Part shown: positions 20,646 through 31,359 of the stretch, one piece after another
How positions within the stretch are numbered: the stretch's first letter is position 1
Layout of the letters: each line of letters opens with the position of its first letter
Assembly: GCA_963812085.1 (NCBI GenBank)
Contig: CAWETL010000009.1
Span: 310,001-374,000, forward strand
Direction: 5' to 3'
Length of the DNA: 64,000 bases
From: SPDF01 sp963812085
Lineage (GTDB): Bacteria; Gemmatimonadota; Gemmatimonadetes; Gemmatimonadales; GWC2-71-9
Notes under the pieces: generated by a model
Told to the model about the DNA's origin: nothing
Seen by the model: only the letters and a program-made list of their open reading frames with translations
Databases searched by the model: none
Program-made: the position numbers and the translations under genes

Positions 20646-22256
20646 ATGCCACTCTTTTCCCTCATCAGCTTCGGCGGCGACCAGCGATTCGAGCTGCCGC
20701 TCGGCCGCACCCTGACCGTGGGGCGCGCCGTGGACTGCGACGTCCCGGTCTTCGACCCGACGGTGTCCCGCCACCACGCCGAATTGACCGCGGAGGAGGA
20801 TGGCGAGGGCGTGCGCGTGCGCGACCTCGGGAGCTCCAACGGGACGTCGATCAACGGGGTGCGCGTCACCGAGGGCTTCCTGGCCGCCAACGACGCGATC
20901 GCCTTCGGCAAGATGGCGTACTACCTCCGGGTGCTCGAGGTCACCAGCGAGCACCGCGTGGTGCCGCCGCCCGCGGCGGGCCCGAAGGGCGGGACGATCG
21001 TCAGGCAGCTGGTCGTGCAGCCCGATGCTCCCGCCAAGCTCGACGCCCCCGCCGCGGGCGGCCAGCTCCGCGTCGCGGGCTCGGGCGGACAGGAGCGGCA
21101 GGCCGAGAAGCTCGCGCTGCTGCTCGCGCTCTCCCACCGCCTTTCCGGCGAACTCGACCTCGACCGGCTGCTCACCACCGTGGCGGACACGACCTTCCAG
21201 GTACTCAACGTCGACCGCGTGGCCATCCTGCTGCTCGACCCCGTGAGCAACGACCTGGTGCCGGCGGCTTCCCGCAGCCGCCTCGGCGGGGCCGAAGGGC
21301 TGCGGGTGCCCCAGTCCATCGCGCGGAAGGCGGTCGAGGAGCGCGTCGCGCTCCAGACCGACAACGCCGCCGCCGACGAACGGTTCAAGGGCCGCTCCGT
21401 GGTCCAGCAGAGCGTGCGCGGCGCGATGTGCGCCCCGCTCATGGCGGAGGGCGATCAGGTGCTCGGCCTCCTCTACGTGGACAACCTCTCGACGCCGGGG
21501 AGCTTTTCCGAAGAGGACCTACAGTTCCTTGCCGCGTTCAGCGGCATCGCGGCGGCGGGGATCCGGGCGGCCCGCGCGGCGGAGCAGCTGCAGCGGGAGG
21601 CGATGACCCGCTCCAACTTCGAACGCTACTTCGCCCCCTCGGTGGCGGCGGAGATCGCGGGGCAACGGGGCGCCATCCAGCTGGGCGGGAGCCGCCAGCC
21701 GCTGACCGTGCTCTTCAGCGACATCCGCGGATTCACCGCGCTGGCCGAGGCGATGGCACCGGACGCCATCGCCGGGCTCCTCAGCGCCTATTTCACCGAA
21801 ATGGTGGACGTCATCTTCGAGCACGGCGGCACGCTCGACAAGTTCATCGGCGACGCCATCATGGCCCTCTGGGGCGCGCCGATCGCCCACCCCGACGACG
21901 CGGAGCGCGCGCTCGGCGCCGCCATCGGGATGCAGCACGCCGTGGCGGAGATCAACCGGCGGTGGGCGGCGCAGGGCCGTCCCACCATCGGCGTGGGTAT
22001 CGGCATCAACCACGGCGAGGCGTTCGCCGGCAACATCGGCAGCCACCGCCGGCTGGAGTACACCGTCATCGGCGACGCCGTCAACATCGCCTCGCGGCTC
22101 TGCGCCGCCGCCGCCCCCGGCGAAATCCTCCTCACCGAATCGTTCCTCAAGCAGCTGGGCAAGAAGAAGCCCGCCGTGGAGCGGGCCGAGGGAATCGAAA
22201 TCAAGGGGCGCGCCGGCAAGGTGGCCGTGTACCGGCTGAAGGCGGGCGGCTCGTGA
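20646..22256 (+). CDS. FHA-GAF-adenylate/guanylate cyclase
   Basis: 536 residues. An N-terminal FHA domain (about 5-95) has the phosphothreonine-binding pattern GR...SRHHAE...GSSNGT.INGVRV. A GAF domain (about 155-315) follows. The class III nucleotide cyclase catalytic domain (about 340-530) has metal-binding Asp in FSDIRGFT and GDAIMALWG, purine-selecting Lys in DKFIGDA, and the transition-state Asn/Arg region GDAVNIASRL. A soluble cytoplasmic enzyme making cAMP (or cGMP) in response to a bound ligand and to phosphorylated partners is likely. The exact product is inferred. Confidence 0.88.
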   Translation: MPLFSLISFGGDQRFELPLGRTLTVGRAVDCDVPVFDPTVSRHHAELTAEEDGEGVRVRDLGSSNGTSINGVRVTEGFLAANDAIAFGKMAYYLRVLEVTSEHRVVPPPAAGPKGGTIVRQLVVQPDAPAKLDAPAAGGQLRVAGSGGQERQAEKLALLLALSHRLSGELDLDRLLTTVADTTFQVLNVDRVAILLLDPVSNDLVPAASRSRLGGAEGLRVPQSIARKAVEERVALQTDNAAADERFKGRSVVQQSVRGAMCAPLMAEGDQVLGLLYVDNLSTPGSFSEEDLQFLAAFSGIAAAGIRAARAAEQLQREAMTRSNFERYFAPSVAAEIAGQRGAIQLGGSRQPLTVLFSDIRGFTALAEAMAPDAIAGLLSAYFTEMVDVIFEHGGTLDKFIGDAIMALWGAPIAHPDDAERALGAAIGMQHAVAEINRRWAAQGRPTIGVGIGINHGEAFAGNIGSHRRLEYTVIGDAVNIASRLCAAAAPGEILLTESFLKQLGKKKPAVERAEGIEIKGRAGKVAVYRLKAGGS

Positions 22257-22257
22257 G

Positions 22258-22827
22258 CTAGGCCAGGGGAAATGCGTAGGGCCGCCCCGCCTCCGCCAGC
22301 AGGTCGAGCACCAGCCGGACCGGGAGTCCCATCACCCCGAAGAAATCCCCTTCGATCCCTTCCACCAGCGCCGCCCCGTAGCCCTGGATCCCGTACGCGC
22401 CGGCCTTGTCCATCGGTTCCCCCGTCCGCACGTACGCCCGGAGCATCGCCTCGCGAGCCGGGCGGAAGGTCACCTGCGTGATGTCCACCGCCTCGAAGAC
22501 GGTCGCCTCGGAGCGGAGGGCCACGGCGGTGATGACCTGGTGGGTCTTCCCCTGGAGGCGCATCAGCATCCGCACCGCGTCGTCCTCGTCCGCCGGCTTC
22601 TCCAGCAACTCGTCCCCGAGCACCACGATCGTGTCGGCCGCGAGCACCAGTTCGCCCGCCACGGCTTGCGCCTTCTCGGTGGCCAGCCGGAGCGCGTAAT
22701 CGCGCGGGGCCTCGCCGGGCCGGCGCTCCTCGGGGACCTTCGACGGGCGGACCTCGACCGGGATGCCGAGCATCTCGAGCAGCTGGCGACGGCGGGGCGA
22801 GGCGGAGGCGAGCACGAGTGGGGTCAT
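22258..22827 (-). CDS. maf: Maf-like nucleoside triphosphate pyrophosphatase
   Basis: 189 residues. The motif LASASPRRRQLL at the N terminus, the conserved Glu/Asp region VLAADTIVV, EKPADEDDA and the C-terminal YGIQG block fit the Maf/HAM1-like family. The enzyme hydrolyses modified dTTP/UTP-type nucleotides. It overlaps the dtd stop by 4 nt at its own start, so it is translationally coupled, and it ends convergently with the cyclase gene. Confidence 0.92.
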   Translation of the reverse strand: MTPLVLASASPRRRQLLEMLGIPVEVRPSKVPEERRPGEAPRDYALRLATEKAQAVAGELVLAADTIVVLGDELLEKPADEDDAVRMLMRLQGKTHQVITAVALRSEATVFEAVDITQVTFRPAREAMLRAYVRTGEPMDKAGAYGIQGYGAALVEGIEGDFFGVMGLPVRLVLDLLAEAGRPYAFPLA

Positions 22828-23267
22828 GCGGAGCGCTCGAGGATGAGGGTCACGGGTCCGTCGTTCAGGAGATCCACCTGCATGTCCGCGCCGAATTCGC
22901 CCGACTCCACGCGAAGGCCGGCGGCGCGGAGCTGGGCAAGAAACCGTTCGTAGAGCGGAATGGCGAGTTCGGGGCGCGCGGCGTCCACGAACGACGGGCG
23001 GCGGCCCCGCTCGATGTCGCCGTACAGGGTGAACTGGCTCACCACGAGCACCGCGCCGTCCACCTCCGCCAGCCCCAGGTTCATTTTCCCGTCGGCGTCG
23101 GGAAAAAGCCGGAGGCCGGCCACCTTGGCCGCCAGCCAGTCCACCTGCTCCGTGGTGTCGGTCGTGTGGAAGCCGGCCAGCAGCAGGAAGCCGCGGCCGA
23201 TCGACCCGGCCACACGGCCCTCGATGGAGACGCTGGCGCGGGAGACTCGCTGGAGGACGATGCGCAT
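22824..23267 (-). CDS. dtd: D-aminoacyl-tRNA deacylase
   Basis: 147 residues, the normal length. The SQFTLYGD motif and the NDGPVT motif (the cis-Pro of the editing site) are intact. It hydrolyses D-amino acids misloaded on tRNA. It lies between glmS (42 nt upstream) and maf (overlap) in a minus-strand operon. Confidence 0.95.
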   Translation of the reverse strand: MRIVLQRVSRASVSIEGRVAGSIGRGFLLLAGFHTTDTTEQVDWLAAKVAGLRLFPDADGKMNLGLAEVDGAVLVVSQFTLYGDIERGRRPSFVDAARPELAIPLYERFLAQLRAAGLRVESGEFGADMQVDLLNDGPVTLILERSA

Positions 23268-23309
23268 GGCCGGGAGTTTACTCCCGGCCGGCGGGCTCGT
23301 CCAGCGAGG

Positions 23310-25136
<1,827 letters not shown>

Positions 25137-25155
25137 GGCTTCAGCCTCTCGAAAT

Positions 25156-26526
25156 TCAGTGCACCAGGGTCCGGCAGGCCTCGATCAGCGCCTCGGCTTC
25201 GGCGGCGCTCGGCGCCTCGGCGATGAACCGGATGATCGGTTCCGTGCCCGAGGGCCGCAGGTGAACCCAGCGGTCGGGCCAGGCGAGCCGCAGCCCGTCC
25301 CGATCGTCCACCGTGGCATCGGCGAAACGCTTCCGCAGCGCCTGGTAGGCCGGGCCGAGGTCGGCCCCCCGTGGAGCCTTCGCCTTGACAATGTGATAGC
25401 GGGGGGCGGCCTCCACGAGCCCGGAAACCGACTGCCCCGTCGCCATCATGAGTTGCAAGATAAGGGCCACCCCGATCGGTGCGTCCCGGCCGATGTGGAC
25501 CGAGGGCAAGATGACGCCGCCGTTCCCCTCGCCCCCGATCACGGCCCGCTCGTCCTGGATCATCCGGGCCACGTTCGCCTCGCCGACCGGCGCGCGGAAA
25601 AACCGCGCGCCGGCCGTCCGGGCGGCATCTTCCACGACCAGGCTGGTGGAGAGGTTGGCGACGACCGCCGGCGCCCCCTTTCCCTTGGCCCCGGTGTCGC
25701 TCCCGAGCACCGCCCGCACCGCGAAGGCGAGCGTGTAGTCCTCGCCGATCGGCGCCCCGCGCTCGTCCACCAGCGCCAGCCGGTCCACGTCCGGATCCAC
25801 CGCCATGCCGATATCGGCACCCGACTCGCGGACCAGCCGCGAAAGTTCGCCGAGGTTTTCCGGCACCGGCTCAGGCGCGCGGGGGAAGCGGCCGTCGGTC
25901 TCGAGGTTGATGCCGGTGATGCGGCAGCCGAGCGCCTCGAGCAGCGGTGGGATCGAGGTGCCGCCGGCGCCGCGCACGCAGTCGAGCGCCACGTGAAAGC
26001 GACGCTCCCGGATCCGGTCGACCTGCACCATCGGGAGGTGCAGCACCAGCTCGAGGTGCCGGGCGATCGCGCCGTCGTCCGTGCGCACCGCACCCACCTT
26101 GTCCCACGAAGCCCGCGGAGGCCCGGCTTCGGCCAGCGCGCGCACGGCGGCGCCGGACGCGCCGTCGAGGAAGATGCCGTCCGGCCCCACGAGCTTGAGG
26201 GCATTCCACTCGATCGGGTTGTGGCTGGCCGTCAGCATCAGGCCGGCGCCGGCATGATGGTGCTCCACCGCCAGCTGCAGGGTCGGCGTCGGCACGACGC
26301 CGACGTCGATCACCTCGACGCCCACCGACATCAGTCCCGCCGTGGCCGCCCGGGCGAACATCGGCCCGCTGGTCCTGGCGTCGCGGCCCAGGGCCACTCG
26401 CGGGCGGCCCTGCGCGCTCGCCCATGCGCCGAGGGCCGCCGCGTGGCGCGCCACCAACTCCGGCGTGAGGTCTTTCCCCACGATGCCCCGCATGCCGGAA
26501 ACGCTGATCATCAGGGTGTCGGACAT
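25156..26526 (-). CDS. glmM: Phosphoglucosamine mutase (GlmM-type)
   Basis: 456 residues of the phosphohexomutase family. TASHNPIEWN carries the active phosphoserine, DPDVDRLALVDE binds Mg2+, and HLRPSGTEPI is the C-terminal phosphate site. It would interconvert glucosamine-6-P and -1-P. The alternative phosphomannomutase/phosphoglucomutase role is less likely because glmS follows 19 nt away. Confidence 0.9.
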   Translation of the reverse strand: MSDTLMISVSGMRGIVGKDLTPELVARHAAALGAWASAQGRPRVALGRDARTSGPMFARAATAGLMSVGVEVIDVGVVPTPTLQLAVEHHHAGAGLMLTASHNPIEWNALKLVGPDGIFLDGASGAAVRALAEAGPPRASWDKVGAVRTDDGAIARHLELVLHLPMVQVDRIRERRFHVALDCVRGAGGTSIPPLLEALGCRITGINLETDGRFPRAPEPVPENLGELSRLVRESGADIGMAVDPDVDRLALVDERGAPIGEDYTLAFAVRAVLGSDTGAKGKGAPAVVANLSTSLVVEDAARTAGARFFRAPVGEANVARMIQDERAVIGGEGNGGVILPSVHIGRDAPIGVALILQLMMATGQSVSGLVEAAPRYHIVKAKAPRGADLGPAYQALRKRFADATVDDRDGLRLAWPDRWVHLRPSGTEPIIRFIAEAPSAAEAEALIEACRTLVH

Positions 26527-26552
26527 CGGATTCCTGCGCCGCGACGAGGCGG

Positions 26553-27608
26553 TCAGCCGTGAAGGGGAAGTCGGGTCGGATCGGGAAATGCCGCGCGGAA
26601 GGCCTTCACCACTTCAGGATCGAAGTGCAGGCCGGCGCAGCGGTGGAGTTCTTCGTACGCCTCCACGGGAGACCGGGTGTCCCGGTAAGCCCGGTTCGTC
26701 GTCATCGCGTCGAAGGCGTCCACCACCGCCACGATGCGCGCCTCGATCGGGATCGCGTCCCCGTGGAGATGGTCGGGAAATCCGTCGCCGTCGAGACGCT
26801 CGTGATGCGACCGGGCGATGTGCAGGACGACCGGGCGCTCCCGCGCGAGCGGGGCCAGGATCCGCTCGCCCAGCAGCGTGTGCTCGGCAATGTGGAGGAA
26901 CTCCGCGGGCGTCAGTCGGCTCGGCTTGTTCAGGACCGCTTCGCGGGTGCCGATCTTGCCGATGTCGTGGAGTTCCGCGCCCAGGCGGACGTTGTCGAGG
27001 AAGTCCCCGGTGAAGCCGAGGACGACGGCGGTCCGGACGGCGTAGTCCCGCACGCGCTGGGAATGGCCGCGGGTGTACGCGTCCTTGGCCTCCAGCGCGT
27101 GGGCCAGGGTCTGGGCGCCTTCGAGGAAGAACTCCTGGATCCGGATCCGCTGGCGGCGCACCTCGGACTCCAGGTGCTGCTGGTAGAACCGGTTCTGCAG
27201 CGTCAGGTCCCGTTTTTCCAGCGCGCGCGTCACCCGGGTCTGCACCTCGTCGAGGATCATCGGCTTGGCGATGTAATCGAGCGCGCCCTTCTTGAGGCAG
27301 TCCACGGCGATCTGCACGTCCGCCACCGCGCTCAGCATGATCACCGCCGTGTCGGGAAAGCGGCGGCGGACCTCGACGAGGAGCGCCACGCCGTCGGTCC
27401 CGGGCATCCGGATGTCGCTGATGAGCACGGCCACTTCACCCTGCTCGGCGAGGAGGGCCAGGGCGGCATCGGCCGAATCCACGGACTCGCACGCGAGGCC
27501 CTGCGCCTGGATGACGCGGACGAGTGCCGCGCGAACCTGCGGGTCGTCATCGACCACCAGGCAACGCGCCGCACCCGGGGGAGGGGGAAACTCGGGGTGG
27601 GCATCCAC
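26553..27608 (-). CDS. Response regulator with HD-GYP phosphodiesterase domain (RpfG-like)
   Basis: 351 residues from GTG at 27608. A receiver domain (about 15-130; DDD acidic pair, DIRMPGTDG phospho-acceptor, Lys in AKPMI) and a linker are followed by an HD domain with HDIGKIG and a downstream HHERLDGDGFP that replaces the usual GYP by GFP. The family degrades cyclic di-GMP. A longer start at GTG 27689 exists, but a strong promoter ends 6 nt before 27608, so the shorter form is favoured. It lies 26 nt upstream of glmM and probably heads the glm operon. No cognate kinase is adjacent. Confidence 0.85.
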   Translation of the reverse strand: MDAHPEFPPPPGAARCLVVDDDPQVRAALVRVIQAQGLACESVDSADAALALLAEQGEVAVLISDIRMPGTDGVALLVEVRRRFPDTAVIMLSAVADVQIAVDCLKKGALDYIAKPMILDEVQTRVTRALEKRDLTLQNRFYQQHLESEVRRQRIRIQEFFLEGAQTLAHALEAKDAYTRGHSQRVRDYAVRTAVVLGFTGDFLDNVRLGAELHDIGKIGTREAVLNKPSRLTPAEFLHIAEHTLLGERILAPLARERPVVLHIARSHHERLDGDGFPDHLHGDAIPIEARIVAVVDAFDAMTTNRAYRDTRSPVEAYEELHRCAGLHFDPEVVKAFRAAFPDPTRLPLHG

Positions 27609-27614
27609 GAGTGG

Positions 27615-27643
27615 AAAGTAGGCCGCAGGGGGGCTTTTCTCAA
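27615..27643 (-). promoter_or_regulatory. Promoter of HD-GYP-glmM-glmS-dtd-maf operon
   Basis: Minus strand: TTGAGA (27643-27638), exactly 17 bp, TACTTT (27620-27615), then 6 nt to the GTG at 27608. It sets the preferred start of the regulator gene and predicts a leaderless mRNA. Confidence 0.6.
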
Positions 27644-27652
27644 CGACACGCC

Positions 27653-27681
27653 TTGCCGCAACGCGTTCTCCCCCATAAGGT
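27653..27681 (+). promoter_or_regulatory. Promoter for the Cys/Met-metabolism enzyme
   Basis: TTGCCG (27653-27658), exactly 17 bp, TAAGGT (27676-27681). The predicted start leaves about 19 nt before the ATG at 27707. Its -35 box lies 9 bp from that of the divergent operon promoter. Confidence 0.5.
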
Positions 27682-27706
27682 TCCTTCACCTCAACCGGTG
27701 TGACTC

Positions 27707-28873
27707 ATGACACAGATTTTGCCGCACGACCTCGAATCAGGAATCGGTACGCGGGCCGTGCACGCCGGGCAGGTGCCCGAGCCGCTCTCGGGTGCGGTGA
27801 TGACCCCCATCTACCAGACCTCCACCTACATCCAGGACGGGATCGGGAAGCACAAGGGCTACGAATACGCCCGCACCAGCAACCCGACCCGCCAGGCGCT
27901 CGAACGCAACGTCGCCGCGCTGGAAGGCGGGACGCACGGTTTCGCGTACGGATCGGGGCTCGCCGCGCTGGACGCGGTGCTCAAGCTGCTCAAGAGCGGG
28001 GACCACGTGGTCTGCGGAGAGAACCTGTACGGCGGCAGCCACCGGTTGATGGAGCGGATCTACACCAAGTTCGGGCTCCGCTTCAGCTACGTGGACAGCC
28101 GGGACATCCGGAATCTCGAAAAGGCGCTCCGGCCGGAGACCCGGATGGTGTACTGCGAAACGCCCACGAACCCGATGATGGCGCTCACCGATCTCGCCGC
28201 CGTGGGCGACCTCACCCAGGCCCACGGCTACCTGTTCGTGGTGGACAACACCTTCGCCACGCCGGTGTTCCAGCGACCGCTCGAGCACGGCGCCGACGTG
28301 GTCCTCCACAGCACCACCAAGTACCTGAACGGCCACAGCGACATGGTCGGCGGGATCCTCGTCACCCGCCGCGACGACCTCGCCGAGCAGTTCGGCTTCA
28401 TCCAGAACGCGTCCGGCGCGGTGCCGGGCCCGATGGACTGCTTCCTGGCGCTCCGCGGCACGAAGACGTTGCCGCTCCGGATGCGGCAGCACGATGCCAA
28501 CGGCCGGGCCGTGGCCACATGGCTCTCCGAGCGGAAGGACGTGCAGAAGGTCTACTACCCCGGGCTTCCCTCACACCCGCAGCACGAATTGGCCAAGCGG
28601 CAAATGAGCGGGTTCGGCGGGATGATCTCGTTCGATGTCGGCGACGTGGCCCGTGCCGGGCGCGTCGCGGAACGGACACGCATCTTCGCGCTGGCCGAGT
28701 CGCTCGGAGGGGTGGAGAGCCTGCTCGGACATCCGGCGAGCATGACGCACGCCTCGGTGCCGCCGGCCATGCGAGCGTCCATGGGCCTCACCGATTCCCT
28801 GCTCCGGCTGAGCTGCGGCATCGAGGACGTCGAGGACCTGATGAAGGACCTCGATCAGGCGCTCGCGACCTGA
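27707..28873 (+). CDS. Trans-sulfuration PLP-dependent enzyme (cystathionine synthase/lyase type)
   Basis: 388 residues, Cys/Met metabolism PLP family. The Schiff-base Lys lies in HSTTKYLNGHSD. YARTSNPTRQALE and the ETPTNPMM motif bind substrate and PLP. The family includes cystathionine gamma-synthase, gamma-lyase, beta-lyase and O-acetylhomoserine sulfhydrylase, which sequence alone does not separate reliably. The C-terminal ESLGGVESLLGHPASMTHAS is typical of the gamma-synthase/lyase branch. It links cysteine and methionine synthesis. It is transcribed divergently from the HD-GYP operon. Confidence 0.88.
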   Translation: MTQILPHDLESGIGTRAVHAGQVPEPLSGAVMTPIYQTSTYIQDGIGKHKGYEYARTSNPTRQALERNVAALEGGTHGFAYGSGLAALDAVLKLLKSGDHVVCGENLYGGSHRLMERIYTKFGLRFSYVDSRDIRNLEKALRPETRMVYCETPTNPMMALTDLAAVGDLTQAHGYLFVVDNTFATPVFQRPLEHGADVVLHSTTKYLNGHSDMVGGILVTRRDDLAEQFGFIQNASGAVPGPMDCFLALRGTKTLPLRMRQHDANGRAVATWLSERKDVQKVYYPGLPSHPQHELAKRQMSGFGGMISFDVGDVARAGRVAERTRIFALAESLGGVESLLGHPASMTHASVPPAMRASMGLTDSLLRLSCGIEDVEDLMKDLDQALAT

Positions 28874-28956
28874 AGCAGGGGGTCGGGGGTTGTATCATTC
28901 TGAAACAACAGGCGGGCGGCTGACGTACGGCCGCCATCCCTCAACCAGGCGCAATC

Positions 28957-29985
28957 ATGTCGAACCTGCCCGCTCCCCGGCCCCGCCGCACATTCCCTGG
29001 CATCGCGCCCGTCTCCTGGGAACACCCGGCCGATCGCGCTGCGCTCCAGGCGCTCCGCGCCATCCCCGGGGTGGATGAAGTCATCCGGAAAGTGCTCGCG
29101 ATTCTCGGTGGCGAGCGCGGCATCCGCCTGCTGTTCCAGGCCAACGCCGTGCGAGTCGGCCCGAGCCAGTTCCCGCGGCTCTGGCAGATGCACGTCGAGA
29201 ACTGCACGACCTTCGACTGGGAGAAGATCCCCGAGGTCTACGTCACCCAGACCCCGATCTTCAACGCCGGCGCCTATGGCATCGACGACCCGTTCATCGT
29301 GCTGCACTCGGCCGCGCTCGAAATCCTGGACGAAGACGAGATCCGCACCCTCCTCGCGCACGAACTCGGTCACGTCATGAGCGGCCATTCGCTCTATCGC
29401 ACGATCGCCGCCATCCTCGCGCTGGTGAGTCTCGGGGCCCTGCCGATGCTCGCGGGGATCGCCCTCCTTCCGGTCAAGCTGGCGTTCCTCGAGTGGAGCC
29501 GGAAGTCCGAGCTCTCGGCCGATCGCGCCGGGCTCCTCGGATGCCAGGACGTGATGGTGGCCCAGCGGCTCGACCTCAAGATGGCCGGCGGCGGCCGCGG
29601 CGGTTTCTTCACCGACGCCGACCTGAACCTCGACGCCTTCATGGCGCAGGCCAACGAGTACGTGAACACCAACGAGGGGCTGGACATCGTCTACAAGGTG
29701 CTGCACACCCTGGGCGTGACGCACCCGATGCATACCGTGCGGGCCGCCGAGATCCAGAAGTGGGTGGCTACCGGCGACTACGAGCGGATTCTCGCGGGTG
29801 AGTACGTGCGGCGCGGGAGCCCGGACGACCAGCGCCCGCTGGGCGACCACTGGCAGGACGCCAAGGAGTACTACTCGAATGAGGCGAAGGATTTCGGCCG
29901 CCAGGTCGGCGACGCGATCCGCAAGACGAGGGAGAAGGCCTCCGAGGCGTTCCGCGACGCCCAGAAGCGCGGCTCCAGCGCGTGA
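28957..29985 (+). CDS. M48-family zinc metallopeptidase
   Basis: 342 residues. The zinc site LLAHELGHVMSGH carries HExxH, and the third ligand is probably the Glu of LSADRAGL. Two hydrophobic helices after HExxH (AAILALVSLGALPMLAGIALLP) suggest membrane association, as in HtpX or Oma1-like peptidases. The C-terminal tail is a charged helix (KEYYSNEAKDFGRQVGD). A TATCAT -10-like box lies at 28893-28898. It overlaps purD by 4 nt. Confidence 0.85.
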   Translation: MSNLPAPRPRRTFPGIAPVSWEHPADRAALQALRAIPGVDEVIRKVLAILGGERGIRLLFQANAVRVGPSQFPRLWQMHVENCTTFDWEKIPEVYVTQTPIFNAGAYGIDDPFIVLHSAALEILDEDEIRTLLAHELGHVMSGHSLYRTIAAILALVSLGALPMLAGIALLPVKLAFLEWSRKSELSADRAGLLGCQDVMVAQRLDLKMAGGGRGGFFTDADLNLDAFMAQANEYVNTNEGLDIVYKVLHTLGVTHPMHTVRAAEIQKWVATGDYERILAGEYVRRGSPDDQRPLGDHWQDAKEYYSNEAKDFGRQVGDAIRKTREKASEAFRDAQKRGSSA

Positions 29986-31289
29986 AGGTCCTGATCGTGG
30001 GCGGCGGGGGGCGCGAACACGCCTTCGCCTGGGCGCTTCGACGCGAAGACCCCGCCGTCCAGCTCTACGCCGCCCCGGGCAACCCGGGCATCGCGGCGCT
30101 CGCCACCCTGCTCCCCATCGCAGCCGACGATGTCCGGCGGCTCGCCGACGCCGCGGTCGAACTCGAGATCGACCTGACCATCGTCGGTCCCGAAGTGCCG
30201 CTCGCCCTCGGGCTCGCCGATCTGCTCCGCGCGCGTGGTCGGCTGGTCTTCGGACCCTCGGCCGCCGCGGCGGCCATCGAGGCGTCGAAGGCCTTTTCCA
30301 AGGACGTGATGGAAGCGGCCGGCGTCCCCACAGCGGCGAGCCGGACGTTCACGGCGCTGGCCCCGGCCCTCGCGTACGTGGACGCGCACGCCGAGCCGCT
30401 GGTGGTCAAGGCGTCGGGGCTCGCCGCGGGCAAGGGCGCGATCGTCTGCGCTACGCGCGCGGAGGCGACGGGCGCCGTGCGCGCCATGCTCGGCGAAGGC
30501 AGGTTCGGCGATGCCGGGCGGACGGTCGTCATCGAGGCGTTTCTCGAGGGCGAGGAGCTCTCGGTGCTCGGTCTCACCAACGGGGAGGAGGTCACGCTCC
30601 TCCCCGCGTCCCAGGACCACAAGCGCCTCGGCGAGGGCGACACCGGCCCCAACACCGGCGGCATGGGCGCCTACGCACCGGTCACCCCGGCCACGCCGGC
30701 GCTGCTCGAGCGGGTGCGCCGGGAGGTGATGCTGCCGGCGCTCGCCGAACTCGACCGGCGCGGCGCGCGGTTCGCGGGGTGCCTCTACGCCGGCATCATG
30801 GTGGACTCCGTGGGCGCGCCGTTCGTGGTGGAGTTCAACTGCCGCTTCGGCGACCCGGAAACCCAGGTGGTGCTGCCGCTCCTCGCTGGCGGGTTCACCG
30901 AGGCGATCCTCCGCGTGGCGAAGGGCGAGGCCGCCCCGGCGCTGCGCGCGGCGCCGGGGGCATCCGTCACCACCGTGCTGGCGGCCCGTGGCTATCCGGA
31001 CGCACCCGAGAAGGGCGCAGGCATCACCATCCCGGACGCCTTGCCGCCCGGAGTGACGATCTTCCACGCCGGCACCGCGCGTGGCGCGGATGGGACACTC
31101 CGGGTGGCCGGAGGCCGCGTGCTCAACGTGACGGCGGTGGCAGCGACGTTCGGAGAAGCGCAGGCGCGGAGCCGCGCGGGCGCCGAGGCGATCGCGTTCG
31201 AGGGGAAGACGTGGCGGCGGGACATCGGGTGGAGGGAAGCGACGCGGAGGGCAGGCGGGGAGGCGGGGAAGCGGGGAAGCAAGATCTGA
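29982..31289 (+). CDS. purD: Phosphoribosylamine-glycine ligase
   Basis: 435 residues. ATP-grasp enzyme of purine synthesis that joins 5-phosphoribosylamine and glycine. It starts at GTG with VLIVGGGGREHAFAW. The motifs GPNTGGMGAYAP and the metal-binding EFNCRFGDPETQ are intact. The usual C-terminal DIGWR is followed by a basic, Gly-rich tail of about 17 residues (ending AGKRGSKI) that coincides with a GGCGGGGAAGC repeat in the DNA and is probably not functional. It overlaps the M48 gene by 4 nt. Confidence 0.95.
   Translation: MKVLIVGGGGREHAFAWALRREDPAVQLYAAPGNPGIAALATLLPIAADDVRRLADAAVELEIDLTIVGPEVPLALGLADLLRARGRLVFGPSAAAAAIEASKAFSKDVMEAAGVPTAASRTFTALAPALAYVDAHAEPLVVKASGLAAGKGAIVCATRAEATGAVRAMLGEGRFGDAGRTVVIEAFLEGEELSVLGLTNGEEVTLLPASQDHKRLGEGDTGPNTGGMGAYAPVTPATPALLERVRREVMLPALAELDRRGARFAGCLYAGIMVDSVGAPFVVEFNCRFGDPETQVVLPLLAGGFTEAILRVAKGEAAPALRAAPGASVTTVLAARGYPDAPEKGAGITIPDALPPGVTIFHAGTARGADGTLRVAGGRVLNVTAVAATFGEAQARSRAGAEAIAFEGKTWRRDIGWREATRRAGGEAGKRGSKI
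31253..31280. repeat. GGCGGGGAGGCGGGGAAGC tract at purD 3' end
   Basis: A G-rich run of GGCGGGGA/AGCGGGGA units forms the last codons of purD. Similar runs lie at 45375-45399, at 60642-60659, and in reverse complement inside the GWxTD gene at 35151-35173. Confidence 0.6.
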
Positions 31290-31359
31290 TCTGTGGGGCT
31301 GCGCGACGGGGAGACGTCACATTACTGTTCGGCTGTTCGGCATTTCCCCCGGAGGTCCC

